Source: Gottfriedia acidiceleris | GTDB taxonomy: Bacteria > Bacillota > Bacilli > Bacillales > Bacillaceae_G | NCBI RefSeq assembly: GCF_004138285.1 | Contig: NZ_SCFN01000015.1 | Location: 1-64,000, forward strand | Reading direction: 5' to 3' | DNA: 64,000 nucleotides | Part shown: piece by piece, positions 25,350 to 36,106 of the stretch | Layout of the letters: the number at the start of each line of letters is the position of its first letter | Position numbering within the stretch: position 1 is the first letter of the stretch | Notes under the pieces: model-generated | Databases searched by the model: none | Seen by the model: only the letters and a program-made list of their open reading frames with translations | Told to the model about the DNA's origin: nothing | Program-made: the position numbers and the translations under genes

Positions 25350-26102
25350 TTAACAAGTTTGTAATTCTTTCTTTTGGGTTAATAGTTGATAAGCATGATT
25401 AACACTTTCATTTGATGGTGGTTGAATATCTTTTAAAGGGTATTTTAATCCCAATGCTTCCCATTTATAAACTCCTAATTGATGATATGGTAAAATTTCT
25501 ACTTTTTCCACGTTACATAAAGTGTTTATAAAACCACCTAGTTTTATTAAATCATCTTCTGAGTCAGTGATTCCAGGAATTAAGACATGTCTAATCCAAA
25601 CCGGGATCTTTTTCTTGTCCAAGTATTTAGCAAAACTTTTAATCTGCTTATTTGATTTACCCGTAAGTTTTATATGTCTTTTTTCGTCAAAATGCTTTAA
25701 ATCTAATAATACTAAATCAGTGTATTCTAATACTTCGTCTAATTTTAAAAGAAAATTTGGGTCAGTACTGCTGAAACATCCACCAGATGTATCAATCGTT
25801 GTATGAATCCCATTTTTTCTACAAGATTTAAACAGTTCTAATAGAAAGTCTAATTGTAATAATGGTTCTCCACCACTAACCGTAACGCCACCTCCAGATG
25901 ACCTCATGAACGGAATATATGTCTTGATATCCTTCATTAATTGATCAACTGACATTTCTTTACCTGCTCCAATTTTCCACGTATCTGCATTATGACAATA
26001 TTGACATCTTAATAAACATCCTTGTGTAAAGATTACATATCTAAGACCCGGTCCATCGACAGTTCCACAAGTTTCAATTGAATGTATATTTCCTGAAATC
26101 AT
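25350..26102 (-). CDS. pflA: pyruvate formate-lyase-activating enzyme (radical SAM)
   Basis: A 250-residue radical SAM enzyme that installs the glycyl radical on PflB under anaerobic conditions. The cluster motif is CLLRCQYC (C-x3-C-x2-C) near residue 30, preceded by [23 protein letters not shown] binds SAM. ATG 26102 gives a normal 7-nt spacing from AGAGGTG; ATG 26108 would be too close. The gene follows pflB on the same strand, with a hairpin in the 95-bp gap that probably lowers pflA expression. Confidence 0.93.
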   Translation of the reverse strand: MISGNIHSIETCGTVDGPGLRYVIFTQGCLLRCQYCHNADTWKIGAGKEMSVDQLMKDIKTYIPFMRSSGGGVTVSGGEPLLQLDFLLELFKSCRKNGIHTTIDTSGGCFSSTDPNFLLKLDEVLEYTDLVLLDLKHFDEKRHIKLTGKSNKQIKSFAKYLDKKKIPVWIRHVLIPGITDSEDDLIKLGGFINTLCNVEKVEILPYHQLGVYKWEALGLKYPLKDIQPPSNESVNHAYQLLTQKKELQTC

Positions 26103-26152
26103 TGTCATTCACCTCTTAATTAATTTTTTCCTGATTTAGTAAAAACATTAAA

Positions 26153-26180
26153 GCCTAGTGAAGTATGTCCCCCACTAGGC
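26153..26180 (-). terminator. hairpin between pflB and pflA
   Basis: Stem GCCTAGTG/CACTAGGC with a 12-nt loop, then T-rich sequence on the bottom strand. Likely a partial terminator after pflB that lets some transcripts continue into pflA. Confidence 0.7.
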
Positions 26181-26197
26181 ATGAATTACAGAGATTT

Positions 26198-28423
26198 TTA
26201 CATAGAACCGTGGAAAGTTCTATTTATTACGTCAATTTGTTGTTCCCTAGTTAGTTTTATGAAGTTAACTGCATATCCCGAGACTCTGATTGTTAATTGC
26301 GGATATTCTTCAGGATGTTCCATCGCATCCATTAATGTTTCTCGATTGAATACATTTACGTTTAAGTGATGACCACCTTTTTCTGTATATCCATCTAACA
26401 TTGCTACTAAGTTTAATACTTGTGTACCCTCGTCTTTACCTAAAGCTTTTGGAACGATTGAGAAAGTATTTGAAATTCCATCTTGTGCATCTTCGTAAGG
26501 TAATTTCGCTACTGAACTTAATGATGCTAGAGCTCCATTTGTATCGCGTCCATGTAAAGGATTGGCACCAGGAGCAAATGGTTCACCTGCTTTTCTTCCG
26601 TCTGGTGTATTACCTGTCTTTTTACCATAAACAACATTAGACGTAATCGTTAGCACTGATGTTGTATGAATTGAATTGCGATATGTTTTATGCTTTCTTA
26701 CTTTTGCCATAAAGCTTTCAACAAGTTCTACTGCAATATCATCTACAAGATCATCGTTGTTCCCGTATTTTGGATACTCTCCTTCAATATCAAAATCAAC
26801 AACGATTCCATTCTCATCGCGAATTGTTTTAACATTTGCATGCTTAATAGCCGATAATGAATCAGCACATACTGACAATCCTGCAATACCTGTTGCCATT
26901 GTACGTTTTATATTTGGATCATGTAACGCCATTTCAATTCGTTCATAGCTATATTTATCATGCATAAAGTGGATACAATTTAATGTATTAACATATAAGC
27001 CTGCTAACCAATCTAATAAAACGTCGAACTTAACTTTTACTTCCTCATAGTCAAGATATTCAGATGTAATCGGAGCATACATAGGTGCTACTTGAGCTTT
27101 AGACTTTTCGTCTTTACCACCGTTAATTGCGTATAATAATGCTTTGGCAAGATTTGCACGTGCACCAAAGAATTGCATTTGTTTTCCGATTGTCATAGCG
27201 GAAACGCAACATGCAATACCATAATCATCACCATATTCCGGACGCATGATATCATCATTTTCATATTGAATTGAGCTAGTTTTAATTGACATTTTAGCGC
27301 AATATTGTTTAAATCCATCTGGTAGTTTTGCTGACCAAAGGACAGTTAAGTTAGGTTCTGGAGCTGGCCCTAGGTTATCTAAAGTATTTAAAAAGCGAAA
27401 TGAGTTCTTCGTTACAAGTGGACGACCATCTATTCCTATTCCACCGATTGACTCTGTTACCCAAGTAGGATCGCCAGAAAATAATTCATTATAATCAGGA
27501 GTACGAGCAAACTTGACTAATCTCAGTTTCATTACAAAATGATCGACTAATTCTTGTGCGTCTTGTTCTGTTAAAGTACTTTCTTCCAGATCTCGTTCAA
27601 TATAAATATCTAAAAATGTTGAAACTCGCCCTAAGCTCATAGCTGCTCCATTTTGCTCTTTTATTGCTGCTAAATAGCCAAAATACAACCATTGGAAAGC
27701 TTCTTTTGCGTTTGTTGCAGGTCTAGAAATATCAAACCCATGTTTTGTTGCCATTTGTTTTAATTCATTTAATGCACGGATTTGTTCATTTAGTTCTTCA
27801 CGATCTCTTATTACTTCTTCTGACATAACACTTGTTGTTTTATTTAATGTATCAATTTTATCTTTAATAAGTCGATCTACCCCGTATAACGCTACCCTTC
27901 TATAGTCGCCTATAATTCTTCCACGACCGTATGCATCCGGTAGACCTGTAATAACACCAGATCGTCTTGCTGCTTTCATTTCTGATGTATAGGCATCAAA
28001 TACGCCTTGATTATGTGTTTTTCGATATTCTGTAAATATTTTGCTTATTTCATCATCAACTTTATATCCATAAGACTCACAAGATGCTTCAGCCATTCGA
28101 ATCCCACCAAATGGTTGTAATGATCTCTTAAAAGGTTTATCTGTTTGGAATCCAACAATTTGTTCTAATTCTTTCTCTAAATATCCTGGTTCATGTGAAG
28201 TAATCGTAGATACAATTTTTGTATCCATATCTAAAACTCCGCCATTTTGGCGTTCTTCTTTAGATAGTTTAAGTACTATATCCCATAGTTTGTTAGTTGC
28301 TTCCGTTGGTCCTAAAAGAAAAGAGTCATCTCCAACATAAGATTTAACATTTTTTTGAATAAAGTCCCTTACATCAATCGTTTTTTCCCATCGTCCAGTT
28401 TCAAATTGTCTCCATTGTTCCAT
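26198..28423 (-). CDS. pflB: formate C-acetyltransferase (pyruvate formate-lyase)
   Basis: A 741-residue glycyl-radical enzyme that cleaves pyruvate plus CoA to acetyl-CoA and formate during fermentation. The tandem catalytic cysteines appear in GIACCVSAM and the radical glycine in the C-terminal [25 protein letters not shown] places ATG 28423. Its presence with pflA shows mixed-acid fermentation capacity. A possible Rex-type operator lies 115-130 bp upstream, fitting NADH-controlled expression. Confidence 0.96.
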   Translation of the reverse strand: MEQWRQFETGRWEKTIDVRDFIQKNVKSYVGDDSFLLGPTEATNKLWDIVLKLSKEERQNGGVLDMDTKIVSTITSHEPGYLEKELEQIVGFQTDKPFKRSLQPFGGIRMAEASCESYGYKVDDEISKIFTEYRKTHNQGVFDAYTSEMKAARRSGVITGLPDAYGRGRIIGDYRRVALYGVDRLIKDKIDTLNKTTSVMSEEVIRDREELNEQIRALNELKQMATKHGFDISRPATNAKEAFQWLYFGYLAAIKEQNGAAMSLGRVSTFLDIYIERDLEESTLTEQDAQELVDHFVMKLRLVKFARTPDYNELFSGDPTWVTESIGGIGIDGRPLVTKNSFRFLNTLDNLGPAPEPNLTVLWSAKLPDGFKQYCAKMSIKTSSIQYENDDIMRPEYGDDYGIACCVSAMTIGKQMQFFGARANLAKALLYAINGGKDEKSKAQVAPMYAPITSEYLDYEEVKVKFDVLLDWLAGLYVNTLNCIHFMHDKYSYERIEMALHDPNIKRTMATGIAGLSVCADSLSAIKHANVKTIRDENGIVVDFDIEGEYPKYGNNDDLVDDIAVELVESFMAKVRKHKTYRNSIHTTSVLTITSNVVYGKKTGNTPDGRKAGEPFAPGANPLHGRDTNGALASLSSVAKLPYEDAQDGISNTFSIVPKALGKDEGTQVLNLVAMLDGYTEKGGHHLNVNVFNRETLMDAMEHPEEYPQLTIRVSGYAVNFIKLTREQQIDVINRTFHGSM

Positions 28424-28537
28424 CGTATTACTCCTCCTCTTCTGCATATAATACAGAAAGTTAATTAAGTATATAACAGATTACGTATATAATTTATCAT
28501 ACGCTGAACTGAAACAATCGATTATATTATGAACATA

Positions 28538-28555
28538 TTGTGAAATATTGAACAA
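28538..28555 (-). promoter_or_regulatory. possible Rex-type operator upstream of pflB
   Basis: TTGTGAAATATTGAACAA resembles the Rex consensus TTGTGAA-N4-TTCACAA: the left half is perfect, the right half matches 5 of 7. It lies in the 384-bp gap before pflB, which otherwise shows A/T-rich DNA and a GTTAAAAAGTTAAC palindrome-like stretch just beyond. Confidence 0.4.
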
Positions 28556-28807
28556 AGTAGTTAAAAAGTTAACTCATATAACACTTAATTCCTTCCACTA
28601 AATTACAGTTGCTTCATATATATAGTAATTCACTCTGAAAACTTTCCTGTTAAACAACTAACTGTTATACTCAAAAGATAGTAACTGTATTAGCAGATTC
28701 ATGAAAATTTGTGGACAAGACATTCACAAACCAAATATGCGATAATACTATGGTTAATACACAAATGAATAATTCAATTGAACAATGTTTATATAAAGGA
28801 GTAATTT

Positions 28808-29701
28808 ATGAATACAAAACTAAATCTTTCTAGTTCGATTAATGAAAAATTAAATTTAATATATAATGAACAAATTCAAAAAGTACTAAAAGAAGAGCAA
28901 TTATTAATCGGAACAAAACAATATGTTTCTCAAGACACAACGATTTTAGAAGATGCTATTACTGCCCTTCTTCTTGGTAAAAATATATTGTTAAAAGGTC
29001 CAACAGGAAGTGGTAAAACGGTTTTAGCTGAGACGCTTTCAAAATTGCTTTATCAACCGATGCATAGCATAAACTGTTCAGTCGATTTAGATTTAGAAGG
29101 AATTGTTGGATACAACACCATTGCTTCTAATACGAACGGATCTGAAGTAGTATTCATCGATGGACCTTTAATGAAAGCAATGAAGAAAGGTCATATTTTA
29201 TATATCGATGAAATTAACATGGCTAAACCAGAAACATTACCATTATTACATGGTGCACTTGATTATCGAAAAATGATTACAAATCCATTTACTCAAGAAG
29301 TAGTAAAAGGTGACGAAAACTTCAGAGTAATCGCAGCAATAAATGAAGGATATGTAGGAACAAGTGAATTAAATGAAGCTTTAAAAAATCGCTTCATTAT
29401 TATAGATGTTCCATATATTAATGGGGATTCATTACTTAAGTTATTAAAAGATGAATCTGAGCTAAAAGATGAAGAACTACTGAAGAAATTCACAAGCTTT
29501 TCAAGTGATTTAATTCCATTAGCAAGTGAAGGCAGAATTAGTGAAGATGCAGCAAGTATTCGTGGTGTTCTTGACGCATGTGATTTATCTGTTCATATAC
29601 CTGTACTTCGAGCAATTGAACGCACAATTATCGCTAAATTAAGTGATGACATTGAACGTGAGACTGTTAGAGAACTAGCTGAAAGTTATTTTCTTTCTTG
29701 A
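28808..29701 (+). CDS. yojN: MoxR-type AAA+ ATPase (YojN/NorQ-like)
   Basis: A 297-residue AAA+ ATPase with Walker A GPTGSGKT (about residues 65-72), Walker B ILYIDEINMA and the arginine-bearing ALKNRF segment typical of MoxR/CbbQ/NorQ proteins. These remodel or insert metals into partner enzymes together with a VWA-domain protein. AAAGGAG precedes ATG 28808. The VWA gene begins 19 bp after its stop, so the pair is an operon equivalent to B. subtilis yojN-yojO. The client enzyme is not evident in the window. Confidence 0.88.
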   Translation: MNTKLNLSSSINEKLNLIYNEQIQKVLKEEQLLIGTKQYVSQDTTILEDAITALLLGKNILLKGPTGSGKTVLAETLSKLLYQPMHSINCSVDLDLEGIVGYNTIASNTNGSEVVFIDGPLMKAMKKGHILYIDEINMAKPETLPLLHGALDYRKMITNPFTQEVVKGDENFRVIAAINEGYVGTSELNEALKNRFIIIDVPYINGDSLLKLLKDESELKDEELLKKFTSFSSDLIPLASEGRISEDAASIRGVLDACDLSVHIPVLRAIERTIIAKLSDDIERETVRELAESYFLS

Positions 29702-29720
29702 AATGAGTGATGATTAATAT

Positions 29721-31598
29721 ATGAAACAAATCATTTTTAACAATAAAAAAATCGACGCTTCCACTTTTCTTCAAATGGAAAATTTATCGATTTCTCTTTC
29801 GAAAGATCGTAATTCATTTTTAGAATTTGATTTTCAGGCGTATTACGACGATGAAGAACAAAAATTTACTGTAAGTCACTTTTGGGATACACAAGAGCAT
29901 AGTACACAGTTACAAGGTTTGAAATCAGATGTGTACTTAAAAGCTTTAGGTAATAAACATTACTCAGATTTTAGTGAATTCAAAGATACACTAAAGGAAT
30001 TACAAGAAACTCATTTAAAAAGTTTTTTCACACAATTGTTTGTCCTTCTTGAGGATATTCGACTTGAAGAGTTAATTATTCATCAAAGACCAGGTACAAG
30101 ACAATTATTTTCTACGAGAAAAAAAATATATAGACATTATTTTCAATCACAATTCAAAGCAAATGAAATACGTAATTTCCAATTAGATCAATTGTTTTGT
30201 TTAATTTATCTTTCACTTACTTCTACCCAATTAACATATCAAACGAATGAACATCTCGAGGATATTTTACCCATCCTCTTTCAGGCGTTTGAAGCTAAGA
30301 AAACAAGTGATATTTCTTCTATTGTATATAGAGTACAGCAGAGGTTACTCTCACTGTATAAGGAAGATATGATTCACACATATTTTGGCTATTTACCGTT
30401 AAATAAAATTAACGAATTAGCTTCATGTAATAGTAAAGTAAAAGAGCTTCAAAATGAGGACCAGCAAGAGGGTCTTGATGAAAGAAACAGCGAAGATGAA
30501 AGATTATCCACCTGGCATAGAGAAAGTAAAAATAATGAAACAGATGATAATTTTTTACGATTTGAAGTTGAAAGTGGTACAAAAACTTCTATTAAAGCAA
30601 ATTTTGCACGAGAAGAAGAGGCCGGCGATCAGGCAATTGCAAATGCATTTGGATCCTCCAAACAAGGAGAGAATAAAAAGTCAAAACAAACTGATTCATA
30701 TGAGGCTACGAATTCATCCTCTTCACAGCAAAATCCTTTTGGTAAATACAATAGTAATGTTTCCATTAAATATAAAGAAGCAATTGGGCAAACAGTTACC
30801 GAAAAGAAACAGTATTATACATTGTCTTCAATGGTATCTAAAGATGTTAAAGAACTAAGAAAAACGATAGAAAAATCATTAGAAAATAAACAAAATGCAC
30901 CTACTGATAAATACTATGGTAGGTTAAATAAAAAATGGGTTCGACTTTTCACAGAAGAAAATCCTAAAATGTTCTATAAAAAACAAACTGAATCAAAAGA
31001 ATTAGATGCTGTTTTTTACTTATTAGTTGATTGCTCTGGATCGATGTTTAATAAAATGGATGAAGTGAAAAAAAGCGTCATTTTATTCCATGAAACATTA
31101 AAACAATTAAAAATCTCTCATAGCATTAGTGGCTTTTGGGAGGATGCTTCAAATGCTACAAAAGAAAATAAACCAAATATTTTACATCAAGTCATTCCGT
31201 TTTCAAGCTCTTTATCTCCTTCAGTAGGTCCTAATATTATGCAGCTTCAAGAAGAAGAGGACAATCGTGACGGCTTAATGATTCGAATTGTTTCAGAAGA
31301 GCTCGCTAAACGTTCGGAAAAGCATAAATTTTTGCTCGTGTTTACTGATGGCGAACCTTCAGCATTAGATTATTTCCAGGATGGGATTATCGATACGCAT
31401 GAAGCAGTTAAACAAGCTAGAAAACTTGGAATTGAAGTAATCGGTACTTTCATCGAGGAAGAAGAACATCAAGAAGAAACTTCACAATTAATGAAAAATA
31501 TTTATCAGCACCATTACTTAATCGCCTCAAATGCAGAAGATTTAAGACTTCAATTAAAACCAATGCTAAAAAAATTATTATTAAGAAGCATAGAATAA
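29721..31598 (+). CDS. yojO: VWA domain protein (YojO/NorD/CobT-like)
   Basis: A 625-residue soluble protein. The C-terminal von Willebrand A domain, from about residue 430, has the metal-ion-dependent adhesion site DCSGSM and the later TDGEP. A low-complexity charged and Ser/Asn-rich linker (about residues 235-350) precedes it. Partner of the MoxR ATPase just upstream; such pairs act as metal-insertion or activation chaperones. The Shine-Dalgarno is weak (GAGTGATG), suggesting coupling to the upstream gene. A terminator follows. Confidence 0.85.
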   Translation: MKQIIFNNKKIDASTFLQMENLSISLSKDRNSFLEFDFQAYYDDEEQKFTVSHFWDTQEHSTQLQGLKSDVYLKALGNKHYSDFSEFKDTLKELQETHLKSFFTQLFVLLEDIRLEELIIHQRPGTRQLFSTRKKIYRHYFQSQFKANEIRNFQLDQLFCLIYLSLTSTQLTYQTNEHLEDILPILFQAFEAKKTSDISSIVYRVQQRLLSLYKEDMIHTYFGYLPLNKINELASCNSKVKELQNEDQQEGLDERNSEDERLSTWHRESKNNETDDNFLRFEVESGTKTSIKANFAREEEAGDQAIANAFGSSKQGENKKSKQTDSYEATNSSSSQQNPFGKYNSNVSIKYKEAIGQTVTEKKQYYTLSSMVSKDVKELRKTIEKSLENKQNAPTDKYYGRLNKKWVRLFTEENPKMFYKKQTESKELDAVFYLLVDCSGSMFNKMDEVKKSVILFHETLKQLKISHSISGFWEDASNATKENKPNILHQVIPFSSSLSPSVGPNIMQLQEEEDNRDGLMIRIVSEELAKRSEKHKFLLVFTDGEPSALDYFQDGIIDTHEAVKQARKLGIEVIGTFIEEEEHQEETSQLMKNIYQHHYLIASNAEDLRLQLKPMLKKLLLRSIE

Positions 31599-31619
31599 GA
31601 TAGTTGTCCATAAAATGAA

Positions 31620-31656
31620 AAGAAATAGGCTTACTAGTAGCCTATTTCTTTTTATT
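31620..31656 (+). terminator. terminator of the yojN-yojO operon
   Basis: Stem AGAAATAGGCT/AGCCTATTTCT with a 7-nt loop and a T-rich tail. Confidence 0.9.
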
Positions 31657-31830
31657 TTATAAGTAGTTTGAATATTTTGTCGAACAGATTTACATAACGA
31701 AATCGTATTTCCTATTGATTTTTAAAATTAAACGGAGTACGATAAATTTTGACGACTTAGAGAGATGCATATTTAAAGAAAAGCTAGTGTATGACCGCTA
31801 GTTTGTTTGTATTTAAGGGGGATTAGGACT

Positions 31831-33753
31831 ATGCCTACTTCATTTAAAGCAACATTTTCACGTGTACGATTCGTATTACTGGTTGCGTTAGTAGTTTGGC
31901 TAAAAACGTATATTGTTACTCTGTTTGGATTCGATTTAAAAATTGATACAGTCTTTCAAAATGTAATATTATTTATTAGCCCTTTGGCATCCTCATTATT
32001 CCTTGTAGGGATCGCTCTTTTTTTCAAAGGGAATAAGCGTAATACAATCGCGCTTTTGATTAATTTCATTTTAACCTTGCTATTATGTGGAAACGTTTTA
32101 TTTTACGGATTCTTTAATGACTTCATAACTTTACCAGTGCTGTTCCAAACTAGTAATATGGGTGATTTAGGATCAAGTGTAAAAGAACTAGCAAGCTTTA
32201 AAATTATTTTGATGTTTATTGATATCCTTATCCTATATTTAATCTCAAAAAAATTTCCTAAATTTTCAAACACTGGTCGAGTACCTTCATTTATGAAATC
32301 AACCTATTATTTAATTACGATTGCAATTGCAGTTTTAAATTTAGGTTTAGCTGAAATGGAAAGACCTGAATTGCTTACTCGTTCGTTTGATCGTGAAATG
32401 TTAGTAAAAAATCTTGGACTTTATGTTTACCAAGGCTACGATTTATCACTTCAAACAAAAACTTCAACACAAAAGGCCTTTGCGGATAGCAGTAAATTAA
32501 CTGAAATTGAAAACTATGTAAATAGTAACGGCGTAAAAGCAAATGCAAAGCTTTTCGGTAAATATAAAGGTAAAAATGTTATTGTTATTTCTTTAGAATC
32601 AATGCAAAATTTCACAATTGGTGCAAAGGTTAATGGTAAAGAAATAACTCCATTTTTAAATAAATACATTAAAGAAAGTTATTATTTTGACCACTTCTAT
32701 CACCAAACTGGTCAAGGAAAAACGTCCGATGCTGAGTTCATTATTGATAACTCTTTATATCCATTAGATCGTGGTGCTGTCTATTTTACACATGCAAATA
32801 ACGAATATATGGCTACACCTGAAATTTTAAAAGATCAAGGATATTATTCGGCTGTTTTCCATGCAAATAATAAAAGCTTTTGGAATCGAAATGTAATGTA
32901 CCCTTCTTTAGGTTACGATCGCTACTTTAATGAAGTAGATTATAATATTACCGATGAAAACTCGGTAAACTGGGGATTAAAGGATGAAGATTTTTTTGAA
33001 CAATCACTTCCTCTTTTATCACAAGTGAAACAACCGTTTTATACTAGATTCTTAACTTTATCAAACCACTATCCTTTCGTACTTGATCCTCAAGATCAAT
33101 ACATTGATCAATATAATTCTGGCGACGAGACACTTGATCGTTATGTAACGACAGTACGATATATGGATGAATCAATTAAACACTTTATTGAAGGTCTGAA
33201 AAAATCAGGTCTATATGATAATACAATTCTTGTTATGTATGGAGATCATTATGGTATTTCTGAAAACCACAATCGTGCAATGGCTCAGTTCTTAGGTAAA
33301 GACGAAATTACTCCGTATGACCATATGGATTTACAACGCACACCATTTATTATTCATTTACCTAAGCAAAAACAAGGTCAAACAATCTCAAAGGTTGCTG
33401 GTCAAATTGATGTAAAACCTACGATTCTTCATCTGTTAGGTGTTGATACAAAAACAGATATTGAATTTGGTAAAGATTTATTTAGCCCAGATTATTCGGA
33501 ATTCATTGTTTTCCGTGATGGAAGCTTCGTAACAAGTAAATATTATTATGTAGCTGGCTCTAATGAATTTTATAATCGATTAACTGCTGAAAAAGTAGAA
33601 GTTCCTGATCAAGAAGCGAAACTATTAATTGATAAAGCAAAAAAAGAGCTAACACTTTCAGATAATATTGTTTACGGTGATTTATTCCGTTTCTACAGTG
33701 GCAACAAGCATAAAACAGGTACAATGCAAACAATAACTGAACCAAATCAATAA
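31831..33753 (+). CDS. LTA synthase family protein (polyglycerolphosphate transferase)
   Basis: A 640-residue membrane enzyme. Five N-terminal helices (about residues 10-190) are followed by an extracellular sulfatase-type domain. It moves glycerol phosphate from phosphatidylglycerol to the growing lipoteichoic acid chain. ISLESMQNFTIG holds the metal Glu, and HQTGQGKTSDAEF the catalytic Thr. Further metal ligands are in MYGDHYG. AAGGGGGATTAGGACT places ATG 31831. Single gene with its own terminator. Bacillus carries several paralogues, so main synthase or primase role cannot be decided. Confidence 0.9.
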   Translation: MPTSFKATFSRVRFVLLVALVVWLKTYIVTLFGFDLKIDTVFQNVILFISPLASSLFLVGIALFFKGNKRNTIALLINFILTLLLCGNVLFYGFFNDFITLPVLFQTSNMGDLGSSVKELASFKIILMFIDILILYLISKKFPKFSNTGRVPSFMKSTYYLITIAIAVLNLGLAEMERPELLTRSFDREMLVKNLGLYVYQGYDLSLQTKTSTQKAFADSSKLTEIENYVNSNGVKANAKLFGKYKGKNVIVISLESMQNFTIGAKVNGKEITPFLNKYIKESYYFDHFYHQTGQGKTSDAEFIIDNSLYPLDRGAVYFTHANNEYMATPEILKDQGYYSAVFHANNKSFWNRNVMYPSLGYDRYFNEVDYNITDENSVNWGLKDEDFFEQSLPLLSQVKQPFYTRFLTLSNHYPFVLDPQDQYIDQYNSGDETLDRYVTTVRYMDESIKHFIEGLKKSGLYDNTILVMYGDHYGISENHNRAMAQFLGKDEITPYDHMDLQRTPFIIHLPKQKQGQTISKVAGQIDVKPTILHLLGVDTKTDIEFGKDLFSPDYSEFIVFRDGSFVTSKYYYVAGSNEFYNRLTAEKVEVPDQEAKLLIDKAKKELTLSDNIVYGDLFRFYSGNKHKTGTMQTITEPNQ

Positions 33754-33810
33754 AAGGAACTTCTAAAGAACCTCATAGTCCGGTAATTAAATTTTTAGTT
33801 TTATACACCG

Positions 33811-33838
33811 AGAGATGCTTTTACAAGCATCTCTTTTT
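33811..33838 (+). terminator. terminator of the LTA synthase gene
   Basis: Perfect 10-bp stem AGAGATGCTT/AAGCATCTCT, 4-nt loop, T tract. Confidence 0.92.
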
Positions 33839-33897
33839 GTTATAATATGGTATTTATACATAAGTTTTTTAATCAAAATATAGTGGGAGGATATTAA

Positions 33898-35049
33898 TTG
33901 TATAAAAACTCTAAGTTATTATTTTGGACGATCGAACTACTATTATTATTCTTAGTCTTATTCGTTGGAACAAAGATATCATTCTTATTTCAACCAATTG
34001 CTATTTTAATTAGTACTTTATTCGCGCCAATACTTGTCTCAGTCTTTCTATATTTCTTATTCGCACCAATAGTTGATTTTTTAGAGCGAAAAAAAGTGCC
34101 TCGTTCAATAGGCATTCTTCTTCTTTATCTCGGATTAATCCTAATTGCTGTGGTATCTATCATTAATGTATTCCCAACCTTAACTGAACAATTTAAAGAT
34201 TTAGTAAATAATATGCCAACAATTGTAAATGAAGCAACAAATAAGATTGGCCTATTAGAGAAGTGGTTAGGAAGTCAAAATTACGTTGAAATTAAAGATT
34301 TAGAAAAGAAAGTTGCAGACTATGCCCTAGTATTTATCGGTGGCATAACAGGTGGAATTGGTGCGTTTTTCAATATTTTAAGTAATGTAACGTTAATCAT
34401 ATTAACAGTTCCATTTATACTGTTTTATATGTTTAAAGATGGTCATAAATTTCCAGCTGCGATGTCTCGTTTTTTACCGCAAAGCTTAAGGAATGAAGCA
34501 ATTCATATTGCAAACGAAACAAGCGAAACATTGGCTTCTTACATTCAAGGTCAAACGATTGTTTGTATTTTTGTTGGAATTGGAACGTTTATTGGATATA
34601 GTATTATCGGAATACCTAATGCCTTAATTTTAGCGTTAGTAGCTGCTATTACAAATATTATCCCTTACTTTGGCCCGTTTATTGGTGGAGCTCCAGCAGT
34701 GATCGTTGCGGCTCTAATTTCTCCAAAATTAGCTTTATTCGTTGTACTAATCATTGTAATTGTTCAACAAATTGATTCAAACTTAATCTCACCATATATC
34801 ATGGGGAAAAAGTTAAATATTCATCCTTTAACGATTATCCTATTATTATTATTCGCTGGTAACTTTGCTGGTGTACTTGGTATGGTTTTAGCTGTGCCAA
34901 CCTATGCAATTTGTAAAGTAGTGATTGTTAATATCTCTAGGATTATCAATTTAAGGCAAAAAGCGAAATTCGCAGATAAGATTATTGATGACGACATTGA
35001 AACAAATATCGAAATAAACATTAACAACGATAACGACCAAAAAGAATAA
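33898..35049 (+). CDS. AI-2E family transporter (PerM-like permease)
   Basis: A 383-residue membrane protein with about seven helices. The AI-2E/PerM family motif region is FFGPFIGGAPAVIVA...PYIMGKKLNIHPLTIILLLLFAG. Relatives export small molecules or act as Na+/H+ antiporters; substrate unknown. The start is TTG 33898 with GGGAGG 7 nt upstream; the next methionines are internal. The C-terminus is acidic and Asn-rich. Confidence 0.87.
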   Translation: MYKNSKLLFWTIELLLLFLVLFVGTKISFLFQPIAILISTLFAPILVSVFLYFLFAPIVDFLERKKVPRSIGILLLYLGLILIAVVSIINVFPTLTEQFKDLVNNMPTIVNEATNKIGLLEKWLGSQNYVEIKDLEKKVADYALVFIGGITGGIGAFFNILSNVTLIILTVPFILFYMFKDGHKFPAAMSRFLPQSLRNEAIHIANETSETLASYIQGQTIVCIFVGIGTFIGYSIIGIPNALILALVAAITNIIPYFGPFIGGAPAVIVAALISPKLALFVVLIIVIVQQIDSNLISPYIMGKKLNIHPLTIILLLLFAGNFAGVLGMVLAVPTYAICKVVIVNISRIINLRQKAKFADKIIDDDIETNIEININNDNDQKE

Positions 35050-35051
35050 AT

Positions 35052-35119
35052 AAGAGCAAGAATAATGAAGTTGGAGTGATATTCACTCTTAACACTTCCG
35101 TTATTCCTGCTCTTTCTTT
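35052..35119. terminator. large bidirectional hairpin between AI-2E gene and ogt
   Basis: AAGAGCA..GAATAA pairs with TTATTC..TGCTCTT at the base, with an inner GAGTG/CACTC stem. T-rich on the top strand beyond; serves both convergent genes. Confidence 0.7.
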
Positions 35120-35602
35120 TTACAATTTAAACGTCTCTCTTCCCTGCTCTCTATTTAAGAGCCATTCTTTCCTCCACAGGCCACCAGCATAGCCTGTTAA
35201 CTTACCATTTGACCCAATAATCCGATGGCATGGAACGATGATACTTAATGGATTTCTTGCATTTGCATTCGCTACTGCTCTTACTGCCTTTGGGTTCCCT
35301 ATTCGGTTAGCAATATCAGCATATGAAGCAGTTTCTCCATATTTAATTTTAACTAGTTCCCTCCACACACTTTCTTGAAAAGGAGTTCCTTTTGCAATTG
35401 ATTGAATACTAAATTCCTTCCTAGTTCCATTGAAATATTCAATCAATTCATTTCCTGCATCCTTCAAAGAAGGTGGTACTGTTTTTTGAATTTCGTCATT
35501 CTCTTCTTTGACAAAATCAATATATGCTACTCCTTTTTCATTTCCAACGATCCTTAATGTACCTAACGGAGTGTCTATATAAGCTGTATCTAATTGATTC
35601 AT
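35120..35602 (-). CDS. ogt: methylated-DNA-[protein]-cysteine S-methyltransferase
   Basis: A 160-residue suicide repair protein that removes methyl groups from O6-methylguanine. The acceptor C125 lies in IIVPCHRIIG, followed by GYAGGLWRKEWLL; AVRAVANANARNP forms the DNA-binding region. TAGGAGAATGATTT precedes ATG 35602. It is last of three close genes on the bottom strand (DinB, GNAT, ogt; gaps of 11-16 bp), an apparent operon. Confidence 0.93.
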   Translation of the reverse strand: MNQLDTAYIDTPLGTLRIVGNEKGVAYIDFVKEENDEIQKTVPPSLKDAGNELIEYFNGTRKEFSIQSIAKGTPFQESVWRELVKIKYGETASYADIANRIGNPKAVRAVANANARNPLSIIVPCHRIIGSNGKLTGYAGGLWRKEWLLNREQGRETFKL

Positions 35603-35618
35603 AAATCATTCTCCTAGA

Positions 35619-36095
35619 TTATTTATCTAAATTTGGAAAATACTCCATTGCTTCAATACATTGATTATAACCGTTTCGCTTATAAAAATTAACTCCTTGC
35701 TCGCTCGGCCAAACAATAACAAATTCGAAGTTCATTTCGCTTACCCATTTATTTACTTTGGAGATTAATTTTCCTCCAATCCCCTTCCCTCGATAATCCT
35801 TTAATGTATATACATTTGTCATGAAGGCAAAAGGATTAGTCACTCTACCAGGTCGAGGTACTTTTTGAATAAGTTCAATATAAATATGTGAAACAATTGT
35901 ACCTTCTATTTCAGCAACCCATATATACCACTGTTTACTGTTCATTGCATTTAGTAAAAAATCACGACATTCACTGTAAAAGTCATTGTATTCGCTCTCT
36001 TTAATTCTTCCCGTCTGGTAATCTTCCAAAGTAAAGTCCCATCTCATCTTAATTAATTGCTCTATATCTTTTATTTCTGCCAATCTCAAATTCAT
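35619..36095 (-). CDS. GNAT family N-acetyltransferase
   Basis: A 158-residue acetyltransferase. The acetyl-CoA loop DYRGKGIGGKLISKV is clear, followed by the late strand WPSEQGVNFYKRNGYNQC usual in GNATs. Substrate unknown. AAGGGGGGATAAA precedes ATG 36095. Middle gene of the DinB-GNAT-ogt cluster. Confidence 0.88.
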   Translation of the reverse strand: MNLRLAEIKDIEQLIKMRWDFTLEDYQTGRIKESEYNDFYSECRDFLLNAMNSKQWYIWVAEIEGTIVSHIYIELIQKVPRPGRVTNPFAFMTNVYTLKDYRGKGIGGKLISKVNKWVSEMNFEFVIVWPSEQGVNFYKRNGYNQCIEAMEYFPNLDK

Positions 36096-36106
36096 TTTAT
36101 CCCCCC

